A DNA stretch of 64,000 nt from Xanthobacteraceae bacterium (GTDB taxonomy: Bacteria > Pseudomonadota > Alphaproteobacteria > Rhizobiales > Xanthobacteraceae): NCBI GenBank assembly GCA_019750915.1, contig JAIENY010000005.1, positions 62,001-126,000 on the forward strand. The letters are read 5' to 3'. A program made the translations under genes and the position numbers. The notes under the pieces are model-generated. The model did no database searches, was not told the DNA's origin, and saw only the letters and a program-made list of their open reading frames with translations. Numbering within the stretch: position 1 is the stretch's first letter; each line of letters opens with the position of its first letter. Positions 1-7,654 of the stretch are shown here, one piece after another.

Positions 1-605
1 ACCTCGATCTGCTCGGCAAAGATCGGGCCGACCAGCGAGCCGGGAAATTGAGCGATGTGAATTTCTTCGTGCTGCGCCATCAGCGCGTAGCGGGCGAGAG
101 GATTGTAATGCTCCCAACAGGCCAGCGCCCCCACCCTTCCGGCAGCGGTGTCGACCACCTTAAGGCCTGAGGCGTCGCCCTGCCCCCAGATCATACGCTC
201 ATGAAATGTCGGGGTGATCTTGCGGCGCTTCAGGAGCAGCGCGCCATCGGCATCGAATACAAGCTGAGTGTTATAAAGTGAGCCATGGTCGCGCTCGTTG
301 ACGCCGAGCACGATTACGATGTGATGACGCCGCGCCGCCGCGCTGACGGCATCGGTGATCGGTCCCGGCACCACCACCGCATTTTCGTAAAGCTTGAGAT
401 GATCGGCACCGGTCTGCACCGGCGGCTTCACAAACGAGAAATAGGGATACCAGGGGACGAAGGTTTCCGGAAACACCACCAATTCCGCCCCTTTCGAGGC
501 GGCATCGGAGATCGCAGCCAGAACGCGGTCAAGCGTTCCGGCTGCACGTTCGATATCCGGCGCGATCTGAACTGCGGCAACTCTGACGATTTTCCTGTCG
601 GTCAA
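1..605 (-). CDS. nitC: Nitrilase of the Nit1C cluster, 3' end outside window
   Basis: Hydrolyses a nitrile or cyanide-type substrate to the carboxylate and ammonia in the cytoplasm. About 201 residues are visible. All three nitrilase catalytic residues are present: Glu47 ([10 protein letters not shown]), Lys129 ([12 protein letters not shown]) and Cys163 in [11 protein letters not shown], the signature of the branch found in Nit1C clusters. The start chosen is TTG at 605, because GGGAGG stands 5 bases before it and the protein then begins [13 protein letters not shown]; no ATG fits. It lies 30 bases downstream of the MSMEG_0572-family gene on the same strand, so they are probably one operon under the sigma-54-type promoter near 1171-1186. 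The C-terminal third lies beyond the window. Family and cluster assignment are strong; the physiological substrate is not shown. Confidence 0.93.
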   Translation of the reverse strand, partial: MTDRKIVRVAAVQIAPDIERAAGTLDRVLAAISDAASKGAELVVFPETFVPWYPYFSFVKPPVQTGADHLKLYENAVVVPGPITDAVSAAARRHHIVIVLGVNERDHGSLYNTQLVFDADGALLLKRRKITPTFHERMIWGQGDASGLKVVDTAAGRVGALACWEHYNPLARYALMAQHEEIHIAQFPGSLVGPIFAEQIE

Positions 606-635
606 AACAGCCTCCCGTACCGGCTCGCGGTCTGA

Positions 636-1118
636 TCACAACGTCCAGGTGTTGAGGATGAACGCGTTGTCGCGGCGATGCAGCAGGATGCAATCGAGCA
701 CATCCAGCGGGCTGATCGGAATGATGCCGGGGATCAGTGAGCCTTCGCCATGGCCGTAAAGCATCTGGAGTGCGAACCGGCAGCAATAGACCTTGCCGCC
801 TTCAGCCATGAATTTCTCAATCTGATTGCCGAAATTCTGCGCGCCTGGAAACGGCTCATCACCCAGCTTGGGGAAACCGCGCAGGACGCCGAGCGTGACG
901 CCGGGGCCGTACAGCAAAACGGAAGTCTCGAACCCCTTGCGCTGCAATCGCAACGCCTGCAGCAAATTGACAAGACCGATCGAGCCTTCGAACGCAACGG
1001 TATGGAATGTCACCAGCGCCTTTTCGCCCGGCGCGGCTTTGACGTCCTCGAACTTCTTATCTTCATAGTCGACCAGAAAGTCGCCCTTTTCATGGGCCGG
1101 CTTTGTGACTGTTGGCAT
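636..1118 (-). CDS. nitB: MSMEG_0572/Sll0783-family nitrogen starvation response protein
   Basis: 160-residue protein of the conserved small family that always precedes the nitrilase in Nit1C clusters (Sll0783 in Synechocystis, NitB in Pseudomonas, from memory). It has a DsrE-like flavour ([19 protein letters not shown], then [16 protein letters not shown]) with two adjacent cysteines (VYCCRF); the biochemical role is unknown. The ATG at 1118 has GGGAG about 7 bases upstream. It is the first gene after the consensus sigma-54 promoter and is followed after 30 bases by the nitrilase. A function linked to nitrogen limitation is inferred from family and promoter type only. Confidence 0.9.
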   Translation of the reverse strand: MPTVTKPAHEKGDFLVDYEDKKFEDVKAAPGEKALVTFHTVAFEGSIGLVNLLQALRLQRKGFETSVLLYGPGVTLGVLRGFPKLGDEPFPGAQNFGNQIEKFMAEGGKVYCCRFALQMLYGHGEGSLIPGIIPISPLDVLDCILLHRRDNAFILNTWTL

Positions 1119-1170
1119 CTCTTACTCCCAAATGGACTGCTGACATTGCGCGGGTGCGCGGAGTAAGTTT

Positions 1171-1186
1171 TGCAACAAGCGTGCCA
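1171..1186 (-). promoter_or_regulatory. Sigma-54 (RpoN) promoter for the Nit1C operon
   Basis: Read on the minus strand, TGGCACG-CTTG-TTGCA is a perfect match to the RpoN -24/-12 consensus. The GG (1185-1184) and GC (1173-1172) pairs have the required spacing. A transcript would start near 1160, giving a leader of about 40 bases before the ATG at 1118. The Nit1C cluster of Pseudomonas is driven by a sigma-54-dependent activator (from memory), which supports the call. No enhancer-binding protein is encoded in the window. Confidence 0.85.
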
Positions 1187-1195
1187 ATTGACTGG
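1185..1195 (+). promoter_or_regulatory. Candidate MocR operator, nitrilase side (CAATTGACTGG)
   Basis: CAATTGACTGG occurs here and, as an exact reverse complement, at 1364-1374 just before the divergent MocR-family gene. This copy overlaps the -24 element of the sigma-54 promoter (the GG pair is at 1184-1185) and also contains a short dyad, TTGAC-TG-GTCAA (1188-1199). Two identical sites in inverted orientation flanking a regulator/target intergenic region suggest binding by the adjacent MocR regulator. Function is inferred. Confidence 0.55.
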
Positions 1196-1363
1196 TCAAA
1201 TTAAAACATCAACAAATCCAACAATACCCATTCAATTTTCCATTCAATTCGTCCTGCGCGCGATAGTGTTTTCGCAGAAGGTGACGTGATAACAGGCATA
1301 ACTTTGCCGACGCTTTTTGCACGGCGCCCTCCGCCTGACGGTATAAAGTGTTTGCAACAACAT

Positions 1364-1374
1364 CCAGTCAATTG
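1364..1374 (-). promoter_or_regulatory. Candidate MocR operator, regulator side (inverted copy)
   Basis: CCAGTCAATTG is the exact reverse complement of the site at 1185-1195. Each copy is preceded on the plus strand by TTTGCAACAA (1169-1178 and 1351-1360), so a longer composite unit is repeated. It lies 7-47 bases upstream of the two possible starts of the MocR-type gene, a position suited to autoregulation. Confidence 0.5.
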
Positions 1375-1410
1375 CTATGAATGGTTGTTCCTCGGATTGA
1401 ATCGCAGCAC

Positions 1411-2793
1411 ATGAAAGACTGGACTCCCGACCTCACCGATCTCGAAAAGCCGCGCTATCTGGCCATTGCCGACATCATCGAAAGCGATGTGAAAACGGGC
1501 CGGCTGTCAGTCGGCGACAGACTGCCGCCACAACGCAAACTCGCGGCGCGGTTGAATATGGATTTCACGACTGTCGCGCGCGGCTATGTCGAAGCTCAGA
1601 AGCGCGGCTTTGTGGAGTCGCGCGTCGGCCAGGGAACATTTGTGATCGAACGTGCCAAGCAGACGCGGCGGACAAAACCCGCTTCGACCGGGCCCGTCGA
1701 CCTTTCCATGAATCTGCCGCCTGAGCCGACCGATCCCGAACTGATCGCGCGAATGCAGGACGGCGTCGCCAACATCAGCGAAAATCTGCTCACGCACTTG
1801 CGCTATCAGGTGTTCGGTGGTTCACGCGCCGATAAGGACGCAGCTTCCGCATGGCTCGGGCGGCGCGCACTCATTCCCAGCCAGGAACGTGTCTTTGTTA
1901 CCCCCGGCGCACACGCCGCGCTCAACGGAATCCTTTCGATCCTCGCTTCGCCCGGCGATGTGGTGCTGTGCGAGGAGATCACCTATCCGGGCATCCGCGC
2001 CATCGCCGCACAACAGCGCGTCAAACTCGTCGGATTGCCGATGGATAACGACGGCATCGATCCGGATGCATTCGCAGACGCCTGCAAGAAGCTGAAGCCG
2101 AAAGCGATCTATCTGAACCCCACTCTGCAAAATCCGACCACCATGACGATTCCCGAAAAGCGCCGGGAAGCGATCGCCAATGTCGCAAGACGGTCTCGCG
2201 TACCGATTGTCGAGGACGATGCCTATGGCTTCGTTCCGGCGCACGGACTGCCGCCCTTCGCCGCCATCGCGCCCGACCTGACGTGGCACGTCGCCGGATT
2301 GGCAAAATGCATCGGCGCGGGACTGCGCACCGCCTATGTGGTTGTCCCCGACGCGAAATCGGCATGGCCGTTCATGGCGGCGCTGCGCGCAGCGAATGTG
2401 ATGGCCTCTCCGCTGACGGTCGCCCTCGCAACTCGCTGGATCGAGGACGGCACGGCCGACACCATCCTTCGCTTCATCCGTGCCGAAACAAGGGCACGGC
2501 AAGAACTGGCCGCGTCGATCATGCCGAAAGGCACCTATCGCGCGGATCCGATGAGCTTCAACCTGTGGGTCACGCTGCCGAAGCCATGGACACGGGCCGC
2601 TTTTATCGCACACACGCAGGCAATCGGAATTGGTGTCGTCGCAAGCGACGCATTCACCGTGTCAGGTGAGCCAGCCGAGGCCGCAAGGGTGTGTCTCGGT
2701 GGTCCGGCCGGACGCGACCGGCTGCAAAGCGCTCTGGAATACATCGCACACGCGCTCGATCATCCACCGGAGGTTTCCTCGCGTTTTCTTTGA
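1411..2793 (+). CDS. MocR-type GntR regulator with aminotransferase fold
   Basis: Transcription regulator of the MocR/PdxR group. It has an N-terminal GntR winged helix ([20 protein letters not shown] and [10 protein letters not shown]) followed by a class-I aminotransferase-like domain. The PLP-binding lysine is visible in [14 protein letters not shown] (Lys299 from this start), with NPTLQNPT and EDDAYGF as the other cofactor-pocket motifs. I chose ATG 1411 ([10 protein letters not shown]) because family members begin this way; an in-frame ATG at 1381 would add ten residues and neither has a clear ribosome site. It is divergent from the Nit1C genes, and an inverted pair of 11-bp sites lies between them, so it probably controls them and itself in response to a PLP- or amino-compound effector. 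Confidence 0.88.
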   Translation: MKDWTPDLTDLEKPRYLAIADIIESDVKTGRLSVGDRLPPQRKLAARLNMDFTTVARGYVEAQKRGFVESRVGQGTFVIERAKQTRRTKPASTGPVDLSMNLPPEPTDPELIARMQDGVANISENLLTHLRYQVFGGSRADKDAASAWLGRRALIPSQERVFVTPGAHAALNGILSILASPGDVVLCEEITYPGIRAIAAQQRVKLVGLPMDNDGIDPDAFADACKKLKPKAIYLNPTLQNPTTMTIPEKRREAIANVARRSRVPIVEDDAYGFVPAHGLPPFAAIAPDLTWHVAGLAKCIGAGLRTAYVVVPDAKSAWPFMAALRAANVMASPLTVALATRWIEDGTADTILRFIRAETRARQELAASIMPKGTYRADPMSFNLWVTLPKPWTRAAFIAHTQAIGIGVVASDAFTVSGEPAEAARVCLGGPAGRDRLQSALEYIAHALDHPPEVSSRFL

Positions 2794-2799
2794 GCGCCG

Positions 2800-3175
2800 C
2801 CCGACATTCACCGGGTGAAATCCATCCGCGTCCTTGGCCGGATCAATCGCATCCAGGACCACGCCGGCGTCGAGATGATCCGGCAAGGGCAACTGAACCA
2901 GAATACCATCGACATTGGCATCCTTATTCAGGTGATCGATTTCCGTCAGAAGCCGTTCGGCACTGATACTCTCTGGCAACTCGATCAGCCGGCCGTCGAT
3001 TTCCGTTTCGACGGCCTGCTTTGTCGTAGGCTCCGCTCTCCGCATGACTGCCGACAATGATGACGTCCAACCGCGTCCGCCTTCCATGAAAATAATAAAA
3101 GGCTTTCGCGCGCACGGACGTCTTTGCACGCAGATTTGCAGCGTGCTTCACGCCATCAACAAGAGCTGCCGTCAT
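2800..3175 (-). pseudogene. folD: folD remnant (methylene-THF dehydrogenase/cyclohydrolase), N-terminal part, frameshifted
   Basis: The minus strand begins [19 protein letters not shown] (ATG at 3175, three bases after the gmaS stop) and reaches [17 protein letters not shown]. The FolD similarity then continues in another frame with [29 protein letters not shown] and [16 protein letters not shown]. At least one frameshift near 3040-3060 is needed, and the catalytic-lysine region is garbled (SGAYDK instead of a YVRSK-like motif). The second half of FolD, including its NADP-binding domain, is missing: similarity stops at about 2800, seven bases from the end of the MocR gene. Intact folD commonly sits beside N-methylglutamate genes, so this is a decayed C1-oxidation gene. 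Confidence 0.85.
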
Positions 3176-3178
3176 GTC

Positions 3179-4486
3179 TCAGATATCGAGCGTGTTCTCG
3201 CGTTCCCACTGAGTGAAGTGGGACGCATAGCTGTTCCATTCCAGCTGCTTCAACTTGAGATAAGCGCTGGCGAATTCGTTGCCCAGGGCCGCTTTGAACG
3301 ATGTGTCCTTGTCAAATGAGCGCAGCGCATCGAGAAGGTTTAATGGAAGCTTCGGCGCGTCTTTCACCGTATGGCCGAGTTCATACATGTCGATATCGAG
3401 GCGCTTGCCGGGGTCAGCCTTGGTCGCGAGACCATCGAGACCGACAGCAATAACGGCGGCCTGCAGCAGGTAGGGATTCACAGCGCCATCTGCCAGACGC
3501 AACTCGAACCGGCCCTTGCCAGGCACGCGCACCATGTGCGTGCGATTGTTTCCGGTCCAGGTCACCGAATTTGGCGACCAAGTCGCGCCCGAAATGGTGC
3601 GAGGGGCGTTGATCCGCTTGTAACTGTTCACCGTCGGATTGGTGATCGCAGCGAGCGCCTCGGCGTGCTTCATGATCCCACCAAGAAAGTTATAGCCCTC
3701 CGCCGAAAGACCCATCTCATCCGCAGTGTTCAGAAATTTGTTGGTCTTTCCCGACTCATCCCAGACCGAGACGTGAATGTGGCAACCCGAGCCAGTGAGG
3801 TTCGGAAACGGTTTTGGCATGAAAGTGGCGCGCAGGCCGTGCTTCTCCGCAACCGATCGCACCATGAACTTGAAAAACGAGTGGCGATCAGCCGTGACCA
3901 GTGCATCGGCGAACATCCAGTTCATCTCGAACTGTCCGTTCGCATCCTCATGGTCGTTCTGGTAAGGCTGCCAGCCAAGCTCCAGCATATAGTCGCAGAT
4001 TTCGGAGATGACGTCATAACGGCGCATCAGCGCCTGCTGATCGTAACAGGGCTTTATGGCGTTATCCTTGGTGTCGGAAATCGCAGAGCCGTCCTGATCG
4101 ATCAGGAAAAACTCCGCCTCCACACCGGTCTTGACGTGCAAGCCTTTCTTGACAGCCTCCGCGACAAGATTTTTCAGAACAATGCGCGGCGCCTGCGCGA
4201 CGTTCTTGTCGTCCATCACGCAATCGGCCGGCACCCATGCAACATCCTTGCGCCAGGGCAACTGCACGACGGCGTCGGCGTCCGGCAGGGCAAACAGGTC
4301 CGGATGCGCGGGGGTCATATCCAGCCAGGTTGCGAAGCCCGCAAAGCCCGCGCCGTCTTTTTGCATTTCGGAGATCGCCGCGGCCGGCACCAGCTTGGCG
4401 CGTTGCGCGCCAAAAAGGTCGGTATAGGAGATCATAAAATAGCGAATGCCACGCTCTTTCGCGACGGAAGCCAGATCTTGTGACAC
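3179..4486 (-). CDS. gmaS: Gamma-glutamylmethylamide synthetase
   Basis: 435-residue glutamine-synthetase-fold enzyme that joins methylamine to glutamate with ATP, the entry step of the N-methylglutamate pathway. Glutamine synthetase landmarks are visible: VEAEFFLIDQDG, NDHEDANGQFEMNW (metal site), GSGCHIHVSVWD and NSYKRINAPRTISGATWSPN. Size and sequence fit GlnT/GmaS rather than housekeeping GlnA. The start is GTG at 4486, with a GAGAG site eight bases upstream. It is the last intact gene of the mgsA-mgsB-mgsC-gmaS operon, 30 bases after mgsC, and is followed at once by the folD remnant. Substrate is inferred from the neighbouring mgs and mgd genes. Confidence 0.93.
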   Translation of the reverse strand: MSQDLASVAKERGIRYFMISYTDLFGAQRAKLVPAAAISEMQKDGAGFAGFATWLDMTPAHPDLFALPDADAVVQLPWRKDVAWVPADCVMDDKNVAQAPRIVLKNLVAEAVKKGLHVKTGVEAEFFLIDQDGSAISDTKDNAIKPCYDQQALMRRYDVISEICDYMLELGWQPYQNDHEDANGQFEMNWMFADALVTADRHSFFKFMVRSVAEKHGLRATFMPKPFPNLTGSGCHIHVSVWDESGKTNKFLNTADEMGLSAEGYNFLGGIMKHAEALAAITNPTVNSYKRINAPRTISGATWSPNSVTWTGNNRTHMVRVPGKGRFELRLADGAVNPYLLQAAVIAVGLDGLATKADPGKRLDIDMYELGHTVKDAPKLPLNLLDALRSFDKDTSFKAALGNEFASAYLKLKQLEWNSYASHFTQWERENTLDI

Positions 4487-4516
4487 GACGACGTCTCTCT
4501 CGTTGGCTGTTGATCC

Positions 4517-5845
4517 TCAGAAGTTACCGCGCCCGGGAATCCAGTCGGTCCCGGCCAATGGCACACGCGCCATCGCAGCAGCTTCAACGGTGAGCGCACA
4601 CAAATCTTCCGGCTCAAGATTGTGCACATGGTTATGACCGCAGGCACGCGCGATCGTCTGCGCTTCCAGGGTCATGACTTTCAGGTAATTGGCGAGGCGG
4701 CGGCCCGCGAGAACGGGATCGAGGCGCGCCATCAATTGAGGGTCTTGCGTGGTGATGCCGGCGGGGTCCCTCCCTTCATGCCAGTCATCGTAAGCTCCCG
4801 CTGTCGTGCCGAGCTGCTGATACTCCGCTTCATGAAGCGGATCATTATCGCCGAGCGCGACAAGCGCGGCAGTTCCGATCGACACAGCGTCCGCGCCCAG
4901 CGCAAGCGCCTTCGCAACGTCAGCTCCGTTTCGGATTCCACCCGACACGATCAGTTGCACCTTGCGGTGCATGTTGAGATCCTGCAACGCCTGAACCGCG
5001 GGACGGATGCAAGCGAGCGTCGGCATACCGACGTTTTCTATAAAGACCTCCTGGGTCGCTGCGGTCCCGCCCTGCATCCCATCGACCACCACCACGTCGG
5101 CGCCTGCCTTCACAGCCAAAGCGACGTCGTAATAGGGCCGCGCGCCGCCGACCTTGATGAAAATCGGCTTCTGCCAATCGGTGATTTCGCGCAGTTCGAG
5201 AATTTTGATTTCGAGATCGTCCGGACCGGTCCAGTCCGGATGACGCGACGCCGAGCGCTGATCGATGCCCTTGGGCAACGTCCGCATCGCCGCAACGCGA
5301 TCGGTGATCTTCTGTCCGAGCAACATGCCGCCACCGCCCGGTTTCGCGCCCTGCCCGATCACGATTTCGATGGCGTCCGCCTTCAGCAAGTCTTCCGGAT
5401 TCATGCCGTAACGCGATGGCAGATATTGGTAGACCAGCGTTTGTGATTGGCCGCGTTCTTCGGTTGACATGCCCCCGTCGCCGGTCGTGGTCGACGTTCC
5501 CGCGGCCGTCGCACCACGGCCAAGCGCCTCCTTGGCGTTGGCTGAGAGCGAACCGAAACTCATGCCGGCGATGGTAATGGGAATCTTCAAGTGCAGGGGC
5601 TTTTTGGCAAAGCGCGAACCGAGCACAACATCGGTGTCGCAGCGTTCGCGGTACCCCTCCAGCGGATAGCGCGACATCGACGCGCCGAGGAACAACAAAT
5701 CGTCGAAATGCGGCACCTTGCGCTTCGCGCCCGCGCCGCGAATGTCATAGATACCGGCCGTCGCCGCACGCCGGATTTCAGACAGTGTGTAATCGTCGAA
5801 AGTGGCTGACTTGCGTGGAACGGTAGGCGGATTAACGTAAGACAT
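4517..5845 (-). CDS. mgsC: N-methylglutamate synthase, FMN/glutamate-synthase-like subunit
   Basis: 442-residue FMN-binding glutamate-synthase domain (GltB2/GlxD type), the catalytic core that transfers methylamine from gamma-glutamylmethylamide to 2-oxoglutarate, making N-methylglutamate. Motifs include ITIAGMSFGSLSANAKEAL, GQGAKPGGGGMLLGQK, KVGGARPYYDVALA and VSGGIRNGADVAKALALGADAV, and a C-terminal cysteine region (ARACGHNHVH). I start it at ATG 5845 (MSYVNPPTVPRK), the family start; the reading frame stays open to 6055 but that would overlap mgsB. It lies 50 bases downstream of mgsB and 30 upstream of gmaS. Confidence 0.92.
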   Translation of the reverse strand: MSYVNPPTVPRKSATFDDYTLSEIRRAATAGIYDIRGAGAKRKVPHFDDLLFLGASMSRYPLEGYRERCDTDVVLGSRFAKKPLHLKIPITIAGMSFGSLSANAKEALGRGATAAGTSTTTGDGGMSTEERGQSQTLVYQYLPSRYGMNPEDLLKADAIEIVIGQGAKPGGGGMLLGQKITDRVAAMRTLPKGIDQRSASRHPDWTGPDDLEIKILELREITDWQKPIFIKVGGARPYYDVALAVKAGADVVVVDGMQGGTAATQEVFIENVGMPTLACIRPAVQALQDLNMHRKVQLIVSGGIRNGADVAKALALGADAVSIGTAALVALGDNDPLHEAEYQQLGTTAGAYDDWHEGRDPAGITTQDPQLMARLDPVLAGRRLANYLKVMTLEAQTIARACGHNHVHNLEPEDLCALTVEAAAMARVPLAGTDWIPGRGNF

Positions 5846-5895
5846 TCTTGAAAAGGCCCGCTGAACGTGAAGACTCAGTGCGAAAAACCTGCCGA

Positions 5896-6585
5896 TTAAC
5901 CGTAGGCGTCCGCGTGATCGATGTTGAAGTTGTAGAGCTTGCGTGCAGAGCCGTATCGCTTGAAGTCCTGCGCCTTCAGGTTCGCAACACCGGCGCGTTC
6001 GAGCAATTGCGTCAGCAATTCGAGATGCTCCGGCCGCATTTCCTTTTCGACGCAATCGGCGCCAAGGCTTTTCACGGAGCCGCGAACAAACAGCCGGGCC
6101 TCATAGATCGAGTCGCCCAGTGCATCTCCGGCGTCACCGCACACAACAAGGTTGCCTGCCTGCGCCATGAAGGCCGACATGTGGCCGATATTGCCTCGCA
6201 CGACAATATCGATGCCCTTCATTGATATCCCGCAACGCGACGATGCATTACCTTCGATGACAAGCAATCCGCCCTTACCCGTTGCACCGGCATATTGGCT
6301 GGCGTCACCCTTCACGATGACCTCGCCCGACATCATGTTCTCGGCAACACCCGGTCCGACTGAACCGTGAACCGTGATCTTGGCCTGACGGTTCATTCCG
6401 GCACAGTAATAACCGACGCTGCCCTGAATGCTGATATCGACGGGGGCATTGACGCCGACAGCCACCGCATGCGCTCCGCGAGGATTGGTGATGTCCCAAT
6501 GCGTTTCATTGGTGCCGTCGCTGATCTGATGCAGTGCCTGATTCAAGGAGCGCAACTCGCTCGTTGCCAGATCGACCGTGGGCAT
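5896..6585 (-). CDS. mgsB: N-methylglutamate synthase, GXGXG subunit
   Basis: 229-residue GXGXG (GltB3/GlxC) protein with a right-handed beta-helix, corresponding to the C-terminal structural domain of glutamate synthase. Repeated Gly-rich turns are visible (IQGSVGYYCAGM, VHGSVGPGVAENM, VKGDASQYAGAT, VRGNIGHMSAF, VCGDAGDALGDS). ATG 6585 is preferred over the in-frame TTG at 6591, because GGGAG stands eight bases before the ATG but only two before the TTG. It overlaps the mgsA stop region by a few bases, indicating translational coupling in the mgsA-mgsB-mgsC-gmaS operon. Confidence 0.92.
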   Translation of the reverse strand: MPTVDLATSELRSLNQALHQISDGTNETHWDITNPRGAHAVAVGVNAPVDISIQGSVGYYCAGMNRQAKITVHGSVGPGVAENMMSGEVIVKGDASQYAGATGKGGLLVIEGNASSRCGISMKGIDIVVRGNIGHMSAFMAQAGNLVVCGDAGDALGDSIYEARLFVRGSVKSLGADCVEKEMRPEHLELLTQLLERAGVANLKAQDFKRYGSARKLYNFNIDHADAYG

Positions 6586-6587
6586 GA

Positions 6588-7481
6588 TCAACGCTCCCAG
6601 AAATAGACAGTGGCGGGTTCAGGTTCCCAGACTTTCGCGTTTTCAATGCCGGGCAAGCCGACAAGAGCGCGATATTCAGAGCCGAAAGCCACGTAGCGAT
6701 CAGTTTCAGCCAGCACTGCGGGCTTGCAGGCGATCGGATCACGCAGCACGCCGAAGCCGCTATGCGTGCCGACAACGAAAGTATAGAAACCGTCGAGATC
6801 GCCGAGGCTTTTCTCCAGTGCCCCGCCAAGGCTGAGCCCCTTGTCCATTTGCGCAGTCAGATACGCGGCAGCGACCTCTGAGTCGTTCTCCGTCTCAAAC
6901 CTCATGCCCTCATGCTTGAGTTCGCGGCGGAGATTGTTGTGGTTCGATAGCGAGCCGTTGTGCACCAGGCACTGATCGGCCCCCGTCGAAAATGGATGAG
7001 CTCCCATGGTCGTCACAGCCGATTCGGTCGCCATGCGGGTGTGGCCGATGCCGTGAGTGCCGCTCATGCCCGCGAGACCGAAACGATCGGCAACGTCGGT
7101 CGGATAACCGACCTCCTTGTAGATCTCGATCCGCTCTCCCACGCCCATGACGCGTAAATGCGGATATTTTTCACGCAGAATTTCGCGGGCCTGCGCCGCA
7201 AGGGATTCATCCAGCCGAAGGACTGCGTGTGTGTCCTTGGTGGCAATACTGACTTTCGTGCCGAGCAGTTCGCCAAGTTCCGCGTCAAGTCCGGCAAACC
7301 GCGATGGCTCCGGCGACTGCAGGGTGATCTTCGCCATGCCGCTTTCTTCCTGCCCGTAAACCGCAAACCCCGCGCTATCCGGACCACGATCACACATCGT
7401 TGCCAGCATTCCCGACAATAACTTGCCAAGCTCAGGCTCGAGCGCCTTGTCCTTGATGAAGAGCCCTACAATTCCGCACAT
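6588..7481 (-). CDS. mgsA: N-methylglutamate synthase, glutamine-amidotransferase-like subunit
   Basis: 297-residue class-II (Ntn) amidotransferase domain that binds and cleaves the gamma-glutamyl amide. The protein begins MCGIVGLF, so Cys2 becomes the N-terminal nucleophile, which fixes the start at ATG 7481. Further landmarks are CDRGPDSAGFAVYG, GTHGIGHTRMATES, LVHNGSLSNHNNLRREL and FETENDSEVAAAYL. An AGAGG site lies just upstream. It is the first gene of the minus-strand operon and is divergent from mgdA across 173 bases; overlapping small palindromes lie at 7495-7514 in its leader. Confidence 0.93.
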   Translation of the reverse strand: MCGIVGLFIKDKALEPELGKLLSGMLATMCDRGPDSAGFAVYGQEESGMAKITLQSPEPSRFAGLDAELGELLGTKVSIATKDTHAVLRLDESLAAQAREILREKYPHLRVMGVGERIEIYKEVGYPTDVADRFGLAGMSGTHGIGHTRMATESAVTTMGAHPFSTGADQCLVHNGSLSNHNNLRRELKHEGMRFETENDSEVAAAYLTAQMDKGLSLGGALEKSLGDLDGFYTFVVGTHSGFGVLRDPIACKPAVLAETDRYVAFGSEYRALVGLPGIENAKVWEPEPATVYFWER

Positions 7482-7494
7482 CGCCTCTGTTCCT

Positions 7495-7514
7495 GTTGCC
7501 CGTGGCAACCACGG
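7495..7514. promoter_or_regulatory. Overlapping inverted repeats in the mgsA leader
   Basis: GTTGCC-CGT-GGCAAC (7495-7509) overlaps CCGTGG-CAA-CCACGG (7500-7514). Both are perfect 6-bp dyads with 3-bp centres. They sit 14-33 bases upstream of the mgsA ATG in the mgs/mgd divergent region, consistent with either an operator (perhaps for the XRE-cupin regulator at 12667) or alternative leader hairpins. Function unproven. Confidence 0.4.
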
Positions 7515-7654
7515 CACGGATTGTCATTAGCAAGCCTCCAACTGGTTTTCAATAGCAAGAAATTAAGTTTCCTCTTGAGAAAGTATTCAGCCTGGGGCAG
7601 GTTACGCGCCACAAAAGGCCGCCCTTCACGGTCAGCGGCTCTTCGGAGTTACCT

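Noticed and set aside
1345..1374. Second sigma-54 promoter around TTGTTGCAAA on the minus strand
   Set aside because: The only GG upstream is two bases too close to the GC element, so RpoN spacing fails.
3371..4483. Long open frame (370 codons) on the plus strand opposite gmaS
   Set aside because: Antisense shadow of a conserved enzyme in high-G+C DNA; low-complexity basic product, no recognisable domain.
4517..6055. Extended mgsC start at 6055
   Set aside because: Would overlap mgsB by 160 bases; the conserved protein begins at MSYVNPP (5845).
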